Source: Microlunatus antarcticus (GTDB lineage Bacteria > Actinomycetota > Actinomycetes > Propionibacteriales > Propionibacteriaceae). Taken from it: a DNA stretch of 64,000 nucleotides. Made by a program: the position numbers and the translations under genes. The notes beneath the pieces are model-generated. The model saw only the letters and a program-made list of their open reading frames with translations, was not told the DNA's origin and did not search any database. Positions 15,747 to 26,447 of the stretch are shown here, one piece after another. The first letter of the stretch is position 1, and the number at the start of each line of letters is the position of its first letter. The stretch is taken from assembly GCF_014193425.1 (NCBI RefSeq), contig NZ_JACHZG010000001.1, positions 992,001 through 1,056,000 on the forward strand, written 5' to 3'.

Positions 15747-17249
15747 ATGCCTGACTCCACACCCACCGTGTGGTTCCTGACCGGCAGCCAGGGCCTGTAC
15801 GGCCCCGAGATCGTCGCTCAGGTCGAGCAGCAGTCGCAGGAGGTCGTGCGCCAGCTCGACGCCTCCGACGTGCTCCCCGTCCGCGTGGAGTGGAAGCCGG
15901 TCCTGACCGACTCGAACGCCATCCACCGCCTCGTCCTGGCCGCCAACGCGGACCCGGACTGCATCGGGCTGATCGCCTGGATGCACACCTTCTCCCCGGC
16001 GAAGATGTGGATCGCGGGCCTCGACGCCCTGCAGACGCCGCTGCTGCACCTGCACACGCAGGCCAACGTCTCGCTGCCGTGGTCCGAGATCGACATGGAC
16101 TTCATGAACCTGAACCAGGCCGCCCACGGCGACCGCGAGTTCGGCTACATCCAGACCCGGCTCGGCGTGCGTCGCAAGACCGTCGTCGGTCACGTGAGCA
16201 ACCCCGACGTCGTCCGCAAGGTCGCCGACTGGCAGCGCGCGGCGCTCGGCGTCGCGGCGGTCCGCTCGCTCAAGCTGGCCCGCTTCGGCGACAACATGCG
16301 CGACGTGGCCGTCACCGAGGGCGACAAGGTCGAGGCGCAGCGCGTCTTCGGCGTCTCGGTCAACGCGTACGGCGTGAACGCCCTCGTCGCGGCCGTCGAC
16401 GCCGCGTCGGACGCCGAGGTCGACACGCTCGTCGAGACCTACGGCGACCTGTACGAGATCGCCCCCGAGCTGCTGCCCGGCGGCGACCGGCACGAGTCGC
16501 TGCGCTACGGCGCGCGCATCGAGGCCGGGATGCGGAGCTTCCTCGAGGCCGGCGGCTTCGGCGCGTTCGTCACGAACTTCGAGGACCTCGGCGGTCTGCG
16601 CCAGCTGCCCGGCCTGGCCGTGCAGCGGCTGATGGCCGACGGCTACGGCTTCGGCGGCGAGGGTGACTGGAAGACCTCGGTCATGCTCCACACGATGAAG
16701 GCGATGAGCGTCGGGCTGCCGCAGGGCACCTCGTTCATGGAGGACTACACCTACCACCTCGGCCCGGGCCCGCAGAAGATCCTCGGCTCGCACATGCTCG
16801 AGGTCTGCCCGAGCATCGCCGCGGCCAAGCCGCGGGTGGAGATCCACCCGCTGGGCATCGGCGACCGGGAGGACCCGGTCCGCCTGGTCTTCGACGCGGC
16901 CGCGGGCCCGGCCGTGGTGGTCGGGATCTGCGACCTCGGCGACCGCTTCCGCCTCGTGCTCAACGAGATCGACGTGACGACCCCCGACGAGCCGCTGCCC
17001 AGGCTGCCCGTGGCCCGTGCGGTCTGGGAGCCCAAGCCGGACCTGCCGACCTCGGCCGAGTGCTGGATCGCCGCCGGGGGACCGCACCACAGCGTGCTCT
17101 CCAGCGCGATCGGCACCGACGTGATGGACGACTTCGCCGAGATGCTCGGCGTCGAGCTCGCCGTCATCGACGCCGACACCCGCCCGCGGCGTTTCACGCA
17201 GGAGCTGCGCTGGAACAACGCCTACCACCGGCTCGCCGCCGGCTTCTGA
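15747..17249 (+). CDS. araA: L-arabinose isomerase
   Basis: A 500-residue cytoplasmic Mn2+-dependent enzyme converting L-arabinose to L-ribulose. The four metal and catalytic positions known in E. coli AraA (E306, E333, H350, H450) are matched here by E305 in GEGDWK, E332 in FMEDYTYH, H349 in GSHMLEVCP and H448 in GPHHSVLS. Length equals the family norm. The N-terminal [12 protein letters not shown] is typical. It follows araD after 66 bases; no classical araB is next to it, but an FGGY kinase lies 4 kb downstream. Confidence 0.97.
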   Translation: MPDSTPTVWFLTGSQGLYGPEIVAQVEQQSQEVVRQLDASDVLPVRVEWKPVLTDSNAIHRLVLAANADPDCIGLIAWMHTFSPAKMWIAGLDALQTPLLHLHTQANVSLPWSEIDMDFMNLNQAAHGDREFGYIQTRLGVRRKTVVGHVSNPDVVRKVADWQRAALGVAAVRSLKLARFGDNMRDVAVTEGDKVEAQRVFGVSVNAYGVNALVAAVDAASDAEVDTLVETYGDLYEIAPELLPGGDRHESLRYGARIEAGMRSFLEAGGFGAFVTNFEDLGGLRQLPGLAVQRLMADGYGFGGEGDWKTSVMLHTMKAMSVGLPQGTSFMEDYTYHLGPGPQKILGSHMLEVCPSIAAAKPRVEIHPLGIGDREDPVRLVFDAAAGPAVVVGICDLGDRFRLVLNEIDVTTPDEPLPRLPVARAVWEPKPDLPTSAECWIAAGGPHHSVLSSAIGTDVMDDFAEMLGVELAVIDADTRPRRFTQELRWNNAYHRLAAGF

Positions 17250-17334
17250 CCCCCGCGGTGCCCGGAACGTCCGGGCGCCGAGACCCACGCAAGAGACGCA
17301 CGACGCGTACACAGGAATCAAGGAGGATCTCGTA

Positions 17335-18468
17335 GTGAAAGCACGCAAGCTCATGTCGGTGGTGGCCGTGGCCGCCGCCCTCACCATGACGGCCGCCGGC
17401 TGCGGCGGCGGTCGCGCCGGCACGGCCAGCAGCGAGGCGCCGGCCGCCGGCGCCAACAAGGGCGCCCTCATCGGCGTCGCCATGCCGACGAAGACCTCCG
17501 AGCGCTGGATCGACGACGGCAACAACGTCAAGTCCAAGCTCGAGGCGCTCGGCTACAAGGTCGACCTGCAGTACGCGAACGACTCCGTGCCGCAGCAGCA
17601 GCAGCAGATCGAGTCGATGCTGAACAACGGGGCCAAGGCCCTCATCGTCGCCTCGATCGACGGCACCGCGCTGACCACCCAGCTGGCCGACGCCGGCAAG
17701 GACGGCGTCAAGGTCATCGCCTACGACCGCCTGATCAACGGCACGCCGGACGTCGACTACTACGTCACGTTCGACAACCAGAAGGTGGGCGTGCAGCAGG
17801 GGACGTCGCTGCTGACCGGCCTCGGGATCCTCGACGCGGACGGCAAGGACACCGGCAAGGCCGGCCCGTTCAACGTCGAGCTCTTCGCCGGCAGCCCCGA
17901 CGACAACAACGCGCAGTTCTTCTTCAACGGCGCGATGAGCGTCCTGCAGCCCTACATCGACAAGGGCACGCTCAAGGTCGTCTCGGGTCAGACCGACTTC
18001 AGCCAGGTCGCCATCCAGCAGTGGAAGCTCGAGACCGCGCAGGCCCGCATGGAGACCATCCTCAACGGGTTCTACGCCAAGGGCGACACCAAGCTCGACG
18101 GTGTCCTGTCCCCGTACGACGGCCTCTCGCGCGGCATCCTGAACGCCACCAAGGCCGCCGGCATCCCGAACCCGATCGTCACCGGTCAGGACGCGGAGAA
18201 GGCGTCGGACAAGCTGATCCAGGACGGCGTCCAGTACTCGACGATCTTCAAGGACACGTCCAAGCTGGCCGAGACCGCCTCGACGATGGTCGACGCAATC
18301 CTCACCGGCAAGACGCCGGAGACCAACGACACGACGACCTACAACAACAAGGTCAAGGTCGTGCCGGCCTACCTGCACCAGTCCGTGATCATCACCAAGG
18401 ACAACCTGCAGAAGGAGATCATCGACTCGGGTTACTACACCCAGGCCGAGATCGACAAGGGCGAATAG
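17335..18468 (+). CDS. chvE: ChvE-like multiple-monosaccharide-binding lipoprotein
   Basis: A 377-residue binding protein. A lysine-rich start, hydrophobic stretch and lipobox-like TAAGC mark a lipoprotein. The mature part matches ChvE/XylF-type receptors for D-xylose, L-arabinose, D-galactose and D-glucose: IGVAMPTKTSERWIDDG at the N-terminus, DGTALTTQL and AYDRLI in the middle, and VTGQDAE and KDTSKLA later. GTG 17335 is preceded by a strong AAGGAGG. It is probably transcribed from the araA side or its own promoter in the 85-base gap. A near-perfect 17-bp hairpin follows it. Confidence 0.9.
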   Translation: MKARKLMSVVAVAAALTMTAAGCGGGRAGTASSEAPAAGANKGALIGVAMPTKTSERWIDDGNNVKSKLEALGYKVDLQYANDSVPQQQQQIESMLNNGAKALIVASIDGTALTTQLADAGKDGVKVIAYDRLINGTPDVDYYVTFDNQKVGVQQGTSLLTGLGILDADGKDTGKAGPFNVELFAGSPDDNNAQFFFNGAMSVLQPYIDKGTLKVVSGQTDFSQVAIQQWKLETAQARMETILNGFYAKGDTKLDGVLSPYDGLSRGILNATKAAGIPNPIVTGQDAEKASDKLIQDGVQYSTIFKDTSKLAETASTMVDAILTGKTPETNDTTTYNNKVKVVPAYLHQSVIITKDNLQKEIIDSGYYTQAEIDKGE

Positions 18469-18481
18469 CTCTCGATGAGGT

Positions 18482-18519
18482 GGTCGGTGCCCTTCTCCGC
18501 GAGGAGAGGGGCACCGACC
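18482..18519 (+). terminator. 17-bp hairpin after chvE
   Basis: GGTCGGTGCCCTTCTCC pairs with GGAGAGGGGCACCGACC around loop GCGA, with one G-U pair. It has the same position relative to a binding-protein gene as the hairpin at 11221. A role as mRNA stabiliser or partial terminator is inferred. Confidence 0.7.
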
Positions 18520-18565
18520 TTCGTCCAGCACAGCAGCACAGCAGCACGAAGGAAGACGGAGCCTG

Positions 18566-20098
<1,533 letters not shown>

Positions 20099-20102
20099 CG
20101 GC

Positions 20103-21347
20103 ATGTCCGCCTCGACGCAGACTCTGACGGACGACACGCCCGTCATCCCTCCGGCCCCCGAGCAGGGCGGTGCCGGTCTCGGCGCCTTCCTGAGCGGGCG
20201 CCTGCGCCAGGTCGGGATCTTCCTCGCCCTGATCGCGATCGTCATCCTGTTCCAGGTGCTGACGGGCGGGACGCTGCTCACGCCGCGCAACGTCACCAGC
20301 ATCATCGGGCAGAACGCCTACGTCCTGATCCTGGCCATCGGCATGGTGATGATCATCATCGCCGGCCACATCGACCTGTCCGTGGGCTCGGTGGTCGCCT
20401 TCGTGGGTGCCGTCAGCGGCATCATGATCGTGCAGTGGGGCTGGCCCTGGTGGCTCGGCGTCATCGCCGCGATCCTGGTCGGTGGGGTGGTCGGCGCCTG
20501 GCAGGGGTTCTGGATCGCCTACGTCGGCATCCCGGCCTTCATCGTGACGCTGGCCGGCATGCTGACCTTCCGCGGCCTCACGCAGATGATCCTGCACAAC
20601 GTCCCGATCACGCCGTTCCCGGACGCGTACGTCGCCATCGGCTCCGGCTTCCTGCCCGACCTCGGCGGCGGCACCTCGACCTTCGAGCCGCTGACCGTGA
20701 TCCTCGGGGTGCTGGCGACGATCGGCCTGGTGGGCACGCAGGTCCGGGAGCGCGCCAAGCGGGTCAAGCTCGGGCTCGAGGACGAGCCGCGCTCGTGGTT
20801 CCTCTCGCAGGCGATCTTCACCGCGGTGTTCATCCTGCTGATCACCTTCGTGCTGGCCAGCTACCGCGGGACCCCGATCGTCCTGGTCATCCTGGCCGCG
20901 CTGATCCTGATCTACAGCACGGTCATGCACCAGTTCGTCTTCGGCCGCCACATCTACGCCCGTGGCGGCAACCTGCACGCGGCCCAGCTGTCCGGCGTCG
21001 ACACCAAGAAGGTCGACTTCCTGCTGTTCGTCAACATGGGCGTCCTCGCGGGCATCGCCGGCATCGCCTTCACCGCGCGCAGCAACTCGGCCCTGCCCGG
21101 GGCCGGCACCGGCTTCGAGCTGGACGCGATCGCCGCCGCCTTCATCGGTGGCGCAGCCGTCACCGGTGGTGTCGGCACCGTGACTGGCGCCATCATCGGC
21201 GGTCTGATCATGGGCGTGCTGAACAACGGCATGTCGCTGCTCGGCCTCGGCACCGAGATCCAGTCCTTCATCAAGGGCTTCGTGCTGCTGCTCGCCGTCG
21301 CGTTCGACATCTTCAACAAGCGCCGCGCGGCGAACGCGTCCAAGTGA
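20103..21347 (+). CDS. mmsB: Multiple-monosaccharide ABC transporter permease (GguB/MmsB-like)
   Basis: A 414-residue permease, longer than RbsC-type permeases because of the extra loop between helices (about residues 180-250, with QVRERAKRVKLGLEDEP) that is typical of GguB. GHIDLSVGSVVAFVGAVSG is the family's conserved segment. Only one permease gene is present here, so it probably forms a homodimer, unlike the first transporter. It starts four bases after the ATPase stop and overlaps the kinase gene by GTGA. Confidence 0.92.
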   Translation: MSASTQTLTDDTPVIPPAPEQGGAGLGAFLSGRLRQVGIFLALIAIVILFQVLTGGTLLTPRNVTSIIGQNAYVLILAIGMVMIIIAGHIDLSVGSVVAFVGAVSGIMIVQWGWPWWLGVIAAILVGGVVGAWQGFWIAYVGIPAFIVTLAGMLTFRGLTQMILHNVPITPFPDAYVAIGSGFLPDLGGGTSTFEPLTVILGVLATIGLVGTQVRERAKRVKLGLEDEPRSWFLSQAIFTAVFILLITFVLASYRGTPIVLVILAALILIYSTVMHQFVFGRHIYARGGNLHAAQLSGVDTKKVDFLLFVNMGVLAGIAGIAFTARSNSALPGAGTGFELDAIAAAFIGGAAVTGGVGTVTGAIIGGLIMGVLNNGMSLLGLGTEIQSFIKGFVLLLAVAFDIFNKRRAANASK

Positions 21348-22900
21348 GCACCCCGGAGCCGGTCGACGAGACCGCGTCCCTCGGGATCGAGCTCGGCTCG
21401 ACCCGGATCAAGGCGGTCCTGATCGGTCGCGAGCACGAGGTGCTCGCGACCGGGGGGCACGACTGGGAGAACCAGTTCGTCGACCGGCTCTGGACCTACG
21501 GGCTCGACGACGCCTGGGCCGGGCTGCGGGCGTCGTGCGCCGAGCTGGGGGACCTCGGGGCCGTCGGATCGGTCGGGATCTCGGCGATGATGCACGGCTA
21601 CCTCGCCTTCGACGCGGACGGCGAGCTGCTCGTGCCGTTCCGCACGTGGCGCAACACGAACACCGACGCGGCGTCGAGGCAGCTCAGCGAGATGCTCGGG
21701 ACGAACATCCCGCACCGCTGGAGCGTCGCGCACCTCTACCAGGCGCTGCTCGACCACGAGGAGCACGTCGGGCGGGTCGCGTACGTGACCACGCTCGCGG
21801 GCTACGTGCACTGGCAGCTCACGGGGGAGAAGGTCATCGGCGTCGGGGACGCGAGCGGGATGTTCCCGATCGACCCGGTCACCCGGGGCTACGACGAGGC
21901 GATGCTGGCCCGGTTCGACGAGCTGGCCTCCGGCCTGGGCCTGGAGACCCCGCTGGTCGACCTGCTGCCGACCGTCCGCCTCGCGGGCGACCCGGCCGGC
22001 GAGCTCACCGAGGCCGGCGCTGCCCGCCTCGGCGGGCTGGTCCCCGTCGGCACGCCGCTCTGCCCGCCCGAGGGCGACGCGGGGACCGGCATGGTGGCGA
22101 CCGGCTCGGTCGCCCCGCGCACCGGCAACGTCAGCGCCGGCACCAGCATCTTCGCGATGGTCGTGCTGGAGCGCGAGCTCAGTCGGCCCCACCGCGAGCT
22201 CGACCTCGTGACCACGCCCGCCGGCGACCCGGTGGCGATGGTGCACTGCAACAACGGGGCCAGCGAGCTGCAGGCCTGGGCGAACCTCTTCGGCGAGTTC
22301 GCCACGGCGCTCGGCGTCGAGGCCAGCAGCGAGAAGGTCTTCGCCACGCTGTTCGGCGCCGCGCTCGAGGGCGCCCCCGACGGCGGCGGGCTGCTTGCGT
22401 ACAACTACCTGTCCGGCGAGCCCATCACCGAGCTCGAGGAGGGCCGTCCCCTCGTCGTCCGCACGCCCGGCAGCCCGCTGGAGCTGGGGACGTTCATGCG
22501 GACCCAGCTCTACAGCGCGTTCGCGACGCTGAAGATCGGCATGGACGTGCTGCTCAAGGACGAGGGCGTCGAGCTGGACACGATGTTCGCGCACGGCGGC
22601 CTGTTCAAGACCAAGGGCGTCGCGCAGCGCTTCCTCGCGGCCTCCATCCGGGTGCCGGTGTCGGTGGGCGACGTGGCCGGCGAGGGCGGAGCCTGGGGCA
22701 TCGCCGTGCTGGCCGCGTTCGGTCAGCACCGCACGGCCGACCAGTCCCTGGCCGACTACCTCGACACCCGGGTGTTCGCCGACGTCGAGCTCGTCACGGT
22801 CGAGCCCGACGCCGACGACGCGGCCGGGTTCGACGCGTTCCTCGAGCGCTACGTCGCCGGCCTCGCCGTCCAGCGCGCGGCGGTCGACGCCCTGCGCTGA
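21344..22900 (+). CDS. FGGY-family pentulose kinase, candidate L-ribulokinase
   Basis: A 518-residue kinase of the FGGY fold. GIELGSTRIKAVLIG near residue 13 is the first phosphate loop, VGDASGMFPID the substrate-side segment, and MFAHGGLFKTKGVAQRFLAA near residue 410 the ATP-side glycine motif. It is not close to classical AraB or XylB. Since araA and araD are in the same operon region and no other pentulose kinase is seen, it most likely phosphorylates L-ribulose; D-xylulose is the alternative. GTG 21344 overlaps the permease stop by four bases, and no upstream start fits better. Confidence 0.8.
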   Translation: MSTPEPVDETASLGIELGSTRIKAVLIGREHEVLATGGHDWENQFVDRLWTYGLDDAWAGLRASCAELGDLGAVGSVGISAMMHGYLAFDADGELLVPFRTWRNTNTDAASRQLSEMLGTNIPHRWSVAHLYQALLDHEEHVGRVAYVTTLAGYVHWQLTGEKVIGVGDASGMFPIDPVTRGYDEAMLARFDELASGLGLETPLVDLLPTVRLAGDPAGELTEAGAARLGGLVPVGTPLCPPEGDAGTGMVATGSVAPRTGNVSAGTSIFAMVVLERELSRPHRELDLVTTPAGDPVAMVHCNNGASELQAWANLFGEFATALGVEASSEKVFATLFGAALEGAPDGGGLLAYNYLSGEPITELEEGRPLVVRTPGSPLELGTFMRTQLYSAFATLKIGMDVLLKDEGVELDTMFAHGGLFKTKGVAQRFLAASIRVPVSVGDVAGEGGAWGIAVLAAFGQHRTADQSLADYLDTRVFADVELVTVEPDADDAAGFDAFLERYVAGLAVQRAAVDALR

Positions 22901-22944
22901 CGGCACGCCCGCCGGGTCCTCCAGCGGGACCGTAGGATCTGGCG

Positions 22945-23355
22945 GTGTTCTACTCGCTCGCGTACGAGAGCCAGGCCTCGGTCCCGTTGACGGCGCCCGA
23001 CCTGCTGGACCTGCTGGACCACAGCCGGGCGAACAACGCCCGCGCGGGGGTCACCGGCATCCTGCTGTACCGCCACGGCACCTTCCTGCAGGTCCTCGAG
23101 GGCCCGCGCGACCGGGTCGAGGCGCTCTACGCCACGATCGCGCGCGACTCCCGGCACCACGCGGTCAGCACGGTGCTCGCCGAGGACCGGTCCGAACGCC
23201 GCTTCCCGGACTGGACGATGGGGTTCGCCGACGTCGCCGGCGAGCTGGGCGACGTCGACGGCTTCAACGACGTGCTGACCACCGTGCAGGGCCCGGACGG
23301 TCAGGAGAGCGAGAAGTTCCTCGAGCTCCTCGCCCTCTTCGCCAGCGAGGACTGA
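22945..23355 (+). CDS. Short BLUF-domain blue-light photoreceptor
   Basis: A 136-residue stand-alone BLUF protein that should bind FAD non-covalently. The residues needed for the photocycle in Slr1694 (Y8, N32, Q50, W91, M93) are all present one position earlier: Y7, N31, Q49, W90, M92. GVTGILLYRHGTFLQVLEGPRD is the core motif. GTG 22945 is the only start compatible with the first strand. After the roughly 95-residue domain comes a short helical tail, likely for dimerisation or partner binding. No effector domain or cyclase is fused or adjacent, so its output must go through a partner protein. Confidence 0.92.
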   Translation: MFYSLAYESQASVPLTAPDLLDLLDHSRANNARAGVTGILLYRHGTFLQVLEGPRDRVEALYATIARDSRHHAVSTVLAEDRSERRFPDWTMGFADVAGELGDVDGFNDVLTTVQGPDGQESEKFLELLALFASED

Positions 23356-23387
23356 GCCCCGACCCGGACGGCCTGCCCTTGCGGAGG

Positions 23388-24302
23388 TCAGGCCGCGCTG
23401 ATCCGCCAGCTCGCCGTGTGGCGCTGGTCGCCGTCGAGCACGACGACGTCCTCGCCCGTGCTGAAGGCGTCGGGCGGGCAGGTCATCGGCTCCACGGCCA
23501 GGCCGGCGCGGTCGAGCTCCGGCTCGGGGCGGTCGGCGGTGTGGACCTGCACCCAGGCCAGCTCGGCACCCCAGGTCATCTCGACCGCGAAGCCGTCGGG
23601 GCCCTCGAGCCGGACGCGCGCCTGCCCGTCGGCCTCGCGGCGCAGACCGGTGAACGCGTGGTCGACCTGAGCGCCGCCGATCGCGGTCGGCGTCCGGAAG
23701 TCCGGCCACGGCGCCTCGACGACGTCGCGCCCGCCGGCCGGCAGGAGCCGCTCGCCCTCGGTCTCGACGTAGCGGTCCGCCGGCAGCGTGAGGACCGTGG
23801 CGTCCAGAGCGGCGCCGCCGGCCGTCAGGTAGGGGTGCGCGGAGACGCCGTACGGGGCCCGGCCGGACAGGCTCCGGGCCGTGACCGTCGTGGTCAGGCC
23901 GTCGTCGGCCAGCGCGTAGACGCACTCGAGGACGATGCGGTGCGGGTAGCCGGAGCCGGGCGGGAGCTCGGCGGTGAGGGTGACCGTGTCGTCGGCGCGC
24001 GAGGAGACCGACCAGTCGGCCCAGCCGAGCAGCCCGTGCAGCGCGTGGCCGCGGTCGGGTTCGCTGAGCGCCAGCTGCTGCTCCTCGCCGTCGAAGGTGT
24101 ACCGCCCGTCGACGACCCGGTTCGGCCACGGCGCGAGCAGCGCCCCGCGGAACACGGGCCGTATCCGGTCCACGTGGAAGGGCACGACGAGCGGTCGTCC
24201 GTCGTGCTCCAGCGAGCGCAGGCTCGCCCCGAGCGTGACGACCGAGGCCGCGTACGGGCCGTGCTGGAGCAGGATCTCTTCGCCGGTCAAGGGGTGTGAC
24301 AT
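23388..24302 (-). CDS. Aldose 1-epimerase (mutarotase) family protein
   Basis: A 304-residue beta-sandwich enzyme that interconverts alpha and beta anomers of aldoses. Family residues can be seen: NRVVDGRYTFDG, the histidine of HALHGLLGW, and the catalytic-histidine segment YGVSAHPYLTAGG, with a C-terminal glutamate in AVEPMTCPPDAF. ATG 24302 is used. It is last in a four-gene minus-strand operon and faces the BLUF gene. Beside two pentose transporters it may supply the anomer needed by arabinose isomerase, but it could serve any aldose. Confidence 0.85.
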   Translation of the reverse strand: MSHPLTGEEILLQHGPYAASVVTLGASLRSLEHDGRPLVVPFHVDRIRPVFRGALLAPWPNRVVDGRYTFDGEEQQLALSEPDRGHALHGLLGWADWSVSSRADDTVTLTAELPPGSGYPHRIVLECVYALADDGLTTTVTARSLSGRAPYGVSAHPYLTAGGAALDATVLTLPADRYVETEGERLLPAGGRDVVEAPWPDFRTPTAIGGAQVDHAFTGLRREADGQARVRLEGPDGFAVEMTWGAELAWVQVHTADRPEPELDRAGLAVEPMTCPPDAFSTGEDVVVLDGDQRHTASWRISAA

Positions 24303-24333
24303 GGCTCAGAGTCTGCCCGGTCGCACGGGCCGA

Positions 24334-24750
24334 TCAGACCGGTGGTGCGACCAGCCGGTCGAGGAGCTGGCCGAGCGTCCGCTCGGGGTGGGTCGTCATG
24401 CCCGCGTGCACGGGCGACGGCTGGACGACGGTGCTGCGCGGAGCCGTGAGCATGCCGAAGCGGACGGCCTGCCCCTCGTTCTCCCGGGCGAGGCCGACGG
24501 GGGTGCGACACGCGACGACCACCGCCTCCGCGGACGTGCGGACGGCGTCGAGGTCCACGTCGGGCGCGATGGCCCGAAGCCGCACCGGGTCCAGCACCAC
24601 CGACGCGGCCAGGTAGTCCAGCGCCTGGCAGTAGAGGATGACCCCGACGTTGACGAACTCGCCCCGGTCGACGCGGGGGACCGCGCGCAGCGTCGCGTAG
24701 ACGAAGGCGTGCCGCTTTCCAGACGTAGCGCTCTCGGTCTGCCCGCTCAC
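24334..24750 (-). CDS. DUF3037 protein, partner of HipA-like kinase
   Basis: About 138 residues. The core HAFVYATLRAVPRVDRGEFVNVGVILYCQ and the C-terminal HPERTLGQLLDRLV are DUF3037. The function of this family is unknown, but its genes commonly sit beside HipA-like kinase genes, as here. GTG 24750 overlaps the kinase stop by GTGA; GTG 24759, three codons longer, is equally possible since neither has a strong ribosome site. No signal peptide or membrane segment is seen. Confidence 0.8.
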   Translation of the reverse strand: MSGQTESATSGKRHAFVYATLRAVPRVDRGEFVNVGVILYCQALDYLAASVVLDPVRLRAIAPDVDLDAVRTSAEAVVVACRTPVGLARENEGQAVRFGMLTAPRSTVVQPSPVHAGMTTHPERTLGQLLDRLVAPPV

Positions 24751-25547
24751 GGCAGCCACCGCTCGGCCTGCGCCAGGCGGGCCAGCAGGTAGTCGACGTA
24801 CGCCGCCCGCGCGCTCGCGGCGTCAGGCGGGGCCTGCGGGTCGGGCCGTCGGGGGTCCGGCAGCAGCCACGCCTCGGGGACGAGGCCCAGCACGTCGTCC
24901 AGCAGGCCCCGGCTCACCTGGGCGGCCAGCTCCTCATGGACGCTGCGCGGGTCGCCGACGCCGGCGAGGACGTGGTCGTCGTAGCGGTAGGCCGAGGTCG
25001 CGAAGGCCTCCGGACGTCCCCACGCGTGGTGGAACCGCAGGCAGGCGCCGTGGTCGATCGCCCAGAGCGTCTTGTGCCAGACCAGGAGGTTGGTGTTCCG
25101 GGCGCTGCGGTCGACGTTGGCGACGAACGCGTCGAGCCAGACGATCCGCGCCGCCTGCCGGGGGTCGACGTCGAAGCCGGCGTCGTAGCCCACCGCACCG
25201 GGCAGGAAGTCGACCGCCAGGTTGAGCCCGGCGCTGGCGGTGACGAGCTCCTGGACCTCCTCGTCCGGCTCCCGCCGGCCCAGCTCGGCGTCGACGTCGA
25301 TCAGCGCGAGGTCGGGGATGTCGATCCCGAGCGTCCGGCCGAGCTCGCCGACGACGATCTCGGCGACCAGGGCCTTCGGTCCCTGCCCGGCCGCGGTGAA
25401 CTTCACGACGTACGTGCCGAGGTCGTCGGCCTCGACGAGCCCGGGCAGCGACCCGCCCTCCCGCAGCGGGGTCAGGTAGGCGGTCGCGTGCACGTACGGC
25501 AGCTCGGGCGCCGGCGTCCCGTCGAGCGCGGGGTCGAGCGCGCTCAC
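24747..25547 (-). CDS. HipA-like kinase-fold protein
   Basis: A 266-residue protein of the HipA-like superfamily lacking the N-terminal domain of true HipA toxins. TYVVKFTAAGQGPKALVAEIVVGELGRTLG gives the ATP-lysine strand and following helix; VANVDRSARNTNLLVW and AIDHGACLRFHH give the catalytic-loop and metal-binding positions of the kinase fold. GTG 25547 overlaps the stop of the upstream oxidoreductase by four bases. There is no HipB-like DNA-binding antitoxin nearby; the DUF3037 protein is the constant partner. Substrate unknown. Confidence 0.78.
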   Translation of the reverse strand: MSALDPALDGTPAPELPYVHATAYLTPLREGGSLPGLVEADDLGTYVVKFTAAGQGPKALVAEIVVGELGRTLGIDIPDLALIDVDAELGRREPDEEVQELVTASAGLNLAVDFLPGAVGYDAGFDVDPRQAARIVWLDAFVANVDRSARNTNLLVWHKTLWAIDHGACLRFHHAWGRPEAFATSAYRYDDHVLAGVGDPRSVHEELAAQVSRGLLDDVLGLVPEAWLLPDPRRPDPQAPPDAASARAAYVDYLLARLAQAERWLP

Positions 25548-26287
25548 TCCTCGCTCCAGGCGTCGTCGACCGGCACGTACCCGATGTCGCGCCGGGTCGC
25601 CCCGAGCTCGGCGACGTTGTGCCGGTTGGCCGACACCCCGTGCGCGACGACGAAGCCGTCGACCCCCGCCGGGAGGTCGGCCTCGACGGAGGCGCGGACC
25701 AGCTCGACCGCGTCCCGGGTGCTCAGCCAGGCCGTGCGGTCCTGCGGCAGGGTGTCGGGCCCCGGACGCTGCTCGGAGAAGTAGCCGATCCGCAGCGCCA
25801 CCACCGACGTGCCGGTGGTCGCGGCGATCCAGGCCCCGAGGCCCTCGGACCAGGCCTTGGCCGCCCCGTAGAGGTTGCCCGGCCGGGGCTGGTCGGAGGT
25901 GCGGCGCTGGACCGAGGCGGGGAGCGCCGACATCGCGTGCAGGCTGCTGGCGAGCACCAGCCGCCGCACCCTGACGTCCGCCGCGGCCTGGGCCACGGCG
26001 TACGGGCCGACGAGATTGGGGCCGTGCAGCTCGTCGAAGGAGACGCCCGGCCCCGGGTCGGCGGCCAGGTGCACGACCGCGTCCGCGTCGGCGAAGGCGG
26101 CCCGGCAGGCCTCGAGGTCGGTGACGTCGAGGGGCGCGATCCCGGCCGCGTCGGCCGCCTCGGGGAGGTCGGTGCGCAGGACGTCCCAGCGCTCGTCCAG
26201 CGGGCCCGCCAGCGCCCGTCCGATGCGTCCCGCCGCCCCGGTGACGACGACGCGGCGCCGGGTGGTCGTACGGTTCGTGTCGGGCAT
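25544..26287 (-). CDS. NAD-dependent epimerase/dehydratase family oxidoreductase, uronate-dehydrogenase-like
   Basis: A 247-residue short-chain dehydrogenase/epimerase-fold enzyme. The dinucleotide motif is TGAAGRIG near residue 16, and the catalytic pair is in YGAAKAWSE. RIGYFSEQRPGP and TAWLSTRDAVELVRASVEA resemble uronate dehydrogenases, which oxidise D-galacturonate or D-glucuronate to the lactone. ATG 26287 is chosen because the dinucleotide motif then starts at the usual distance; GTG 26320 would add 11 unmatched residues. It heads the operon that includes the HipA-like kinase. Confidence 0.75.
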   Translation of the reverse strand: MPDTNRTTTRRRVVVTGAAGRIGRALAGPLDERWDVLRTDLPEAADAAGIAPLDVTDLEACRAAFADADAVVHLAADPGPGVSFDELHGPNLVGPYAVAQAAADVRVRRLVLASSLHAMSALPASVQRRTSDQPRPGNLYGAAKAWSEGLGAWIAATTGTSVVALRIGYFSEQRPGPDTLPQDRTAWLSTRDAVELVRASVEADLPAGVDGFVVAHGVSANRHNVAELGATRRDIGYVPVDDAWSEE

Positions 26288-26311
26288 GCTGGACACGGTA
26301 GTGGTCGGCGT

Positions 26312-26341
26312 TTGACCCACCTTGAGAACGGCACGTAACCT
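26312..26341 (+). promoter_or_regulatory. Candidate promoter of rplU-rpmA
   Basis: TTGACC (26312-26317) and TAACCT (26336-26341) are separated by 18 bp, about 105 bases before the rplU start. It reads toward rplU out of the divergent gap, where a strong ribosomal-protein promoter is expected. Confidence 0.45.
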
Positions 26342-26447
26342 GGACCCTCGGTGCGCGCTCCGGTGCGCCCACGTACGGACCGCGCGCTGCGACGAGCAGA
26401 TCGGCGAGGCCGTGCGGTTACCCAGAAACTATGGAAGTAGGTCAGGC

